Source: JADJPO01 sp046330955 (lineage in GTDB: Bacteria; Actinomycetota; Actinomycetes; Actinomycetales; Kineosporiaceae). Taken from it: a stretch of 64,000 nt of DNA. A model generated the notes under the pieces. It had not been told where the DNA came from. It did not search any database and saw only the letters and a list, made by a program, of their open reading frames with translations. Positions 61,724-64,000 of this stretch are shown here, piece after piece. The position numbers and the translations under genes are program-made. Where the stretch lies: positions 1 through 64,000 of the forward strand of contig JAXLRT010000023.1 in the NCBI GenBank assembly GCA_046330955.1, in the 5' to 3' direction. The first letter of the stretch is position 1. Each line of letters starts with the position of its first letter.

Positions 61724-62801
61724 TCCGGCGGCGGTCGGTACGGCGTCGGTCGATCACGATCGGGGCGATCTCGGGGCCGGCGGCGGACGCGATCAGCCGC
61801 TGGTAGAGGCGGACATGGTCGTCGACCATACGCGCCATGCTGAACCGCTCCTCGGCGGCGCGACGGCAGGCGGCCCGGTCGATCCGGTCGAGCTGCCCGA
61901 CGGCCTCGGCGAGGTCGGAGACCTCCTCGTGCAGGTAGCCGGTGACGCCCGGCTCGACGATCTGTCGCGCCGCACCGTGCGGTCGGGCGATGACCGGGGT
62001 GCCGCAGGCCAGCGCCTCGGCCATCACCAGGCCGAACGGTTCCGGCCAGCCGATCGGGTTGATCAGCGCCTCGGCGCGCCCGACCAGGTCGATGCGCACG
62101 TCCTCGTCCGGCTCGAACATCAGCGTGACGTCGTCGCCCAGCAGCGGCTCGACGACCTCGGCGAAGTACTGCCGCTCGATCGGCTCGCGCATCTTGACCA
62201 TCACGGTCAGCGGCAGGCCGGCCTTGCGCGCGACCTCGATGGCCAGGTGCACGCCCTTGTCGGGGTTCATCCGGCCGACGAACACCAGGAATCCGCCGCC
62301 GCCGGGGCCGGGCAGGTACCGGGTGGTGTCGATGCCGTGCGGGATGACCGCGGCGACCGGGATGTCGGGTGCGCTGGCTCGCTGCGGCCCGGAGATGCAG
62401 ATGAGGTGGGCGCGGCCCGGCAGGCGGGAGTAGAGCTGGCGAGCCTTGTCGTCGAACGGACCGTGCATGGTGGTCACCACCGGCACCTCGGGCCGGCTGA
62501 GGTGGCTGGCGAGCAGCGGTCCGACCACGGTGTGGTCGTGGATCACGTCGACATCCGACAGGGCGCGATAGGCCGCCTCGACGTGCACGCTCTCGTACGT
62601 GCTGTCCTGGATGGGCTCGACCGGCCCGTCGAACAGCCACGATCGACTCACCGGGCAGGTCGAACTGCCGATGGTGAAGAGCTCGACCTCGTGGCCGGCG
62701 AGCTGTAGACCCCGGGCGAGGTTGTCGATGACGGCCTCACTGCCGCCGTACCGCGGTGGTGGAACGGGAATCCATGGTCCGGCGATCATTCCGATACGCA
62801 C
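61662..62801 (-). CDS. GT4-family glycosyltransferase
   Basis: A 379-residue GT-B glycosyltransferase. The N-terminal acceptor domain begins RIGMIAGPWIPVPPPRYGGS; the donor-binding EX7E motif is PEPFGLVMAEALACGTPVI, and VFVGRMNPDKGVHLAIEVA marks the C-domain. The acceptor is unknown; the pairing with a debranching-type enzyme hints at alpha-glucan or trehalose-like metabolism. GTG 62801 has GGAGGAG upstream. The last 20 residues are encoded antisense to the debranching gene. Confidence 0.9.
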   Translation of the reverse strand: MRIGMIAGPWIPVPPPRYGGSEAVIDNLARGLQLAGHEVELFTIGSSTCPVSRSWLFDGPVEPIQDSTYESVHVEAAYRALSDVDVIHDHTVVGPLLASHLSRPEVPVVTTMHGPFDDKARQLYSRLPGRAHLICISGPQRASAPDIPVAAVIPHGIDTTRYLPGPGGGGFLVFVGRMNPDKGVHLAIEVARKAGLPLTVMVKMREPIERQYFAEVVEPLLGDDVTLMFEPDEDVRIDLVGRAEALINPIGWPEPFGLVMAEALACGTPVIARPHGAARQIVEPGVTGYLHEEVSDLAEAVGQLDRIDRAACRRAAEERFSMARMVDDHVRLYQRLIASAAGPEIAPIVIDRRRTDRRRINGWTASGPAAGELSRPAAR

Positions 62802-62936
62802 GTGACTGTCTCCTCCGTGTTCAAGAGGACGGCGCGCTCGGCGGCGTCCTGTGTCCTGCGCCGCGGACCCGGCGGCGCATTGCACATGAAACGGAGGTTT
62901 GCCCAACTCATCCCCGAAATAACCCTAAAGACGAGA

Positions 62937-64000
62937 TCAAGATGCGGCGGGGTCACGCCCCAGCCGTTCACCCACGGCCGCGAACAGCACCGCGAGCGAG
63001 GCAGCGGCGAGGCAGCCCGCGGGGTAGAGCACGACGGTCCAGCGCTGTTCGGGTTGCAGCGCCGAGGCGTGGGTGAGCATCGTCGGGACGATCGCCAGGG
63101 CGATCGCCGGCAGGGAACATCCGAGTGCCCGGGGCCAGCGTGAGCCGGTGGGCAGCTGGGACGCCGCGATCAGCGCGGCGCAGATGGTGGTGGCGGCCGC
63201 GACGGCGCGCAACGGGGCCAGTTGCCAGCCGCGCAACGCCTCGGCGAGGTCGGGCCGGACGGCGATCAGCACCACGGTGCCGCCGAGCGTGACGCCGGCG
63301 ACGGTGCGGGTCAGGTCGGTCCAGGTCGACCGGATGCCGTCCGCGGCGAGCAGGGTGGCCGCCGCGACCCAGCCCGGGTGCGCGATCATCGCGAGCAGCT
63401 CGGACCGGTTCGGGGTCAGTCCCAGCATGTTGAGATCGCGCGCGGTCCAGGCGAGGTCGGTGACCAGCGGCACGGTCACGGTGAGCCAGGGCAGCAGGGC
63501 CGCGGCGGAGGCTCGGTCGGCAATCCGCAGTTGAGTGCTGTGCCAGAGCACGGCCAGCGACAGGCAGGTGGCCGCGAGCGCGTGCGCCGCCAGGTCACGG
63601 GAGTCGACGGGGCCGCCGGCGAGAACCCCGCGCAGTGCCCAGGTGCTGGTGATCACCGCGGTCAGCAGCACGAGCAGGATCACCGGGCGTGACCGGTGCC
63701 GGAGCTCGCCGCGGTGGCGGCTGCGGGCGATCTCGGTCTCGGCCGACGCCCGGCGGCTCGGGGCCGATCTGGTCTGCGGTGTCGGCTCCGGTACGGGCTT
63801 CGCTGCGCGCTTCGGTGCGGGCTTCGGTGCGGGCTTCGGTGGGGTGTCGACCGGTGCAGCGGTTCGGACCCGGGCGAGCTCGGCCATCTGCTGGGCGTCG
63901 TGGTAGGCAGCCTGCTGGGCTGCCTCGTGGGCGGCTCGGCGGGCGGCGTCCTGGGCGGCCGGCTCGGCGGCGTCCTGGGCTGCCTGCTCCGCTGCGCGCT
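62937..64000 (-). CDS. Multispanning membrane protein, 5' part outside the window
   Basis: The visible part is at least 354 residues and not recognised. A C-terminal region of about 240 residues has eight or so membrane helices (LLVLLTAVITSTWALRGVL, then repeated Ala/Leu-rich spans). Before it is a charged linker with repeated PKPAPKPAPK-like units. An ATG at 63887 exists, but the frame stays open to the window edge and encodes an Ala/Gln/Glu-rich repetitive stretch (AAQDAAEPAAQDAARR), so the gene very probably starts further upstream. Confidence 0.65.
   Translation of the reverse strand, partial: RAAEQAAQDAAEPAAQDAARRAAHEAAQQAAYHDAQQMAELARVRTAAPVDTPPKPAPKPAPKRAAKPVPEPTPQTRSAPSRRASAETEIARSRHRGELRHRSRPVILLVLLTAVITSTWALRGVLAGGPVDSRDLAAHALAATCLSLAVLWHSTQLRIADRASAAALLPWLTVTVPLVTDLAWTARDLNMLGLTPNRSELLAMIAHPGWVAAATLLAADGIRSTWTDLTRTVAGVTLGGTVVLIAVRPDLAEALRGWQLAPLRAVAAATTICAALIAASQLPTGSRWPRALGCSLPAIALAIVPTMLTHASALQPEQRWTVVLYPAGCLAAASLAVLFAAVGERLGRDPAAS

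Overview
The window is 64 kb of very GC-rich DNA with actinobacterial gene content. It has an RbpA gene beside fxsA, a polyprenol-phosphate mannosyltransferase gene and lnt. It also has a pgsA / DUF881 / small-basic-protein / gcvH / FHA / MerR / DUF151 nuclease / MerR / gcvP block with the same gene order as Rv1822-Rv1832 of Mycobacterium tuberculosis, a SigB/SigF-type sigma factor, many GTG starts and several apparently leaderless genes. An Aer-like PAS protein next to a PilZ protein hints at a motile actinomycete, perhaps near Kineosporiales; the genus cannot be fixed from sequence reading alone. No tRNA, rRNA, CRISPR array, insertion sequence or prophage was seen.

Layout. 0.1-4.6 kb: stress genes (GlsB-type membrane protein, SigB-like sigma factor, PRC-barrel protein, hemerythrin) around a cytochrome oxidase subunit I gene; two sites fit SigB/SigF promoters. 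4.6-15.6 kb: the conserved pgsA-to-gcvP block, interrupted by a DUF559 nuclease-like gene and a ParA gene; two near-identical palindromes lie on either side of the DUF559 gene. 15.6-27.4 kb: SbcCD, a GCS2-family ligase, a TrpB2-type enzyme coupled to a cytochrome P450, the PAS/PilZ divergent pair and a DDAH-type hydrolase. 27.4-32.6 kb: a sugar-type ABC importer with a nucleoside hydrolase and a divergent LacI regulator over a striking double operator.

32.6-41.7 kb is an accessory strip of small single-gene functions (acetyltransferases, GrpB, 2'-5' RNA ligase, phosphotransferase, methyltransferase, DinB) mixed with at least five broken genes, including two decayed antitoxin loci. 41.7-52.6 kb: a fused class II aldolase/class III aminotransferase with a divergent PucR regulator, then carbonic anhydrase, an M15 peptidase, an MFS transporter, and rbpA-fxsA-ppm-lnt.

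52.9-59.5 kb is the most unusual part. It encodes lysine 2,3-aminomutase (KamA), both subunits of lysine 5,6-aminomutase (KamD, KamE), 3,5-diaminohexanoate dehydrogenase (Kdd) and 3-aminobutyryl-CoA ammonia lyase (Kal). This is nearly the whole clostridial/fusobacterial lysine fermentation route; only the cleavage enzyme Kce is not in the window. A PlsC-like acyltransferase sits inside the cluster. The window ends with a debranching-enzyme-like glycosidase, an overlapping convergent glycosyltransferase and the 3' part of a membrane-protein gene that runs off the edge.
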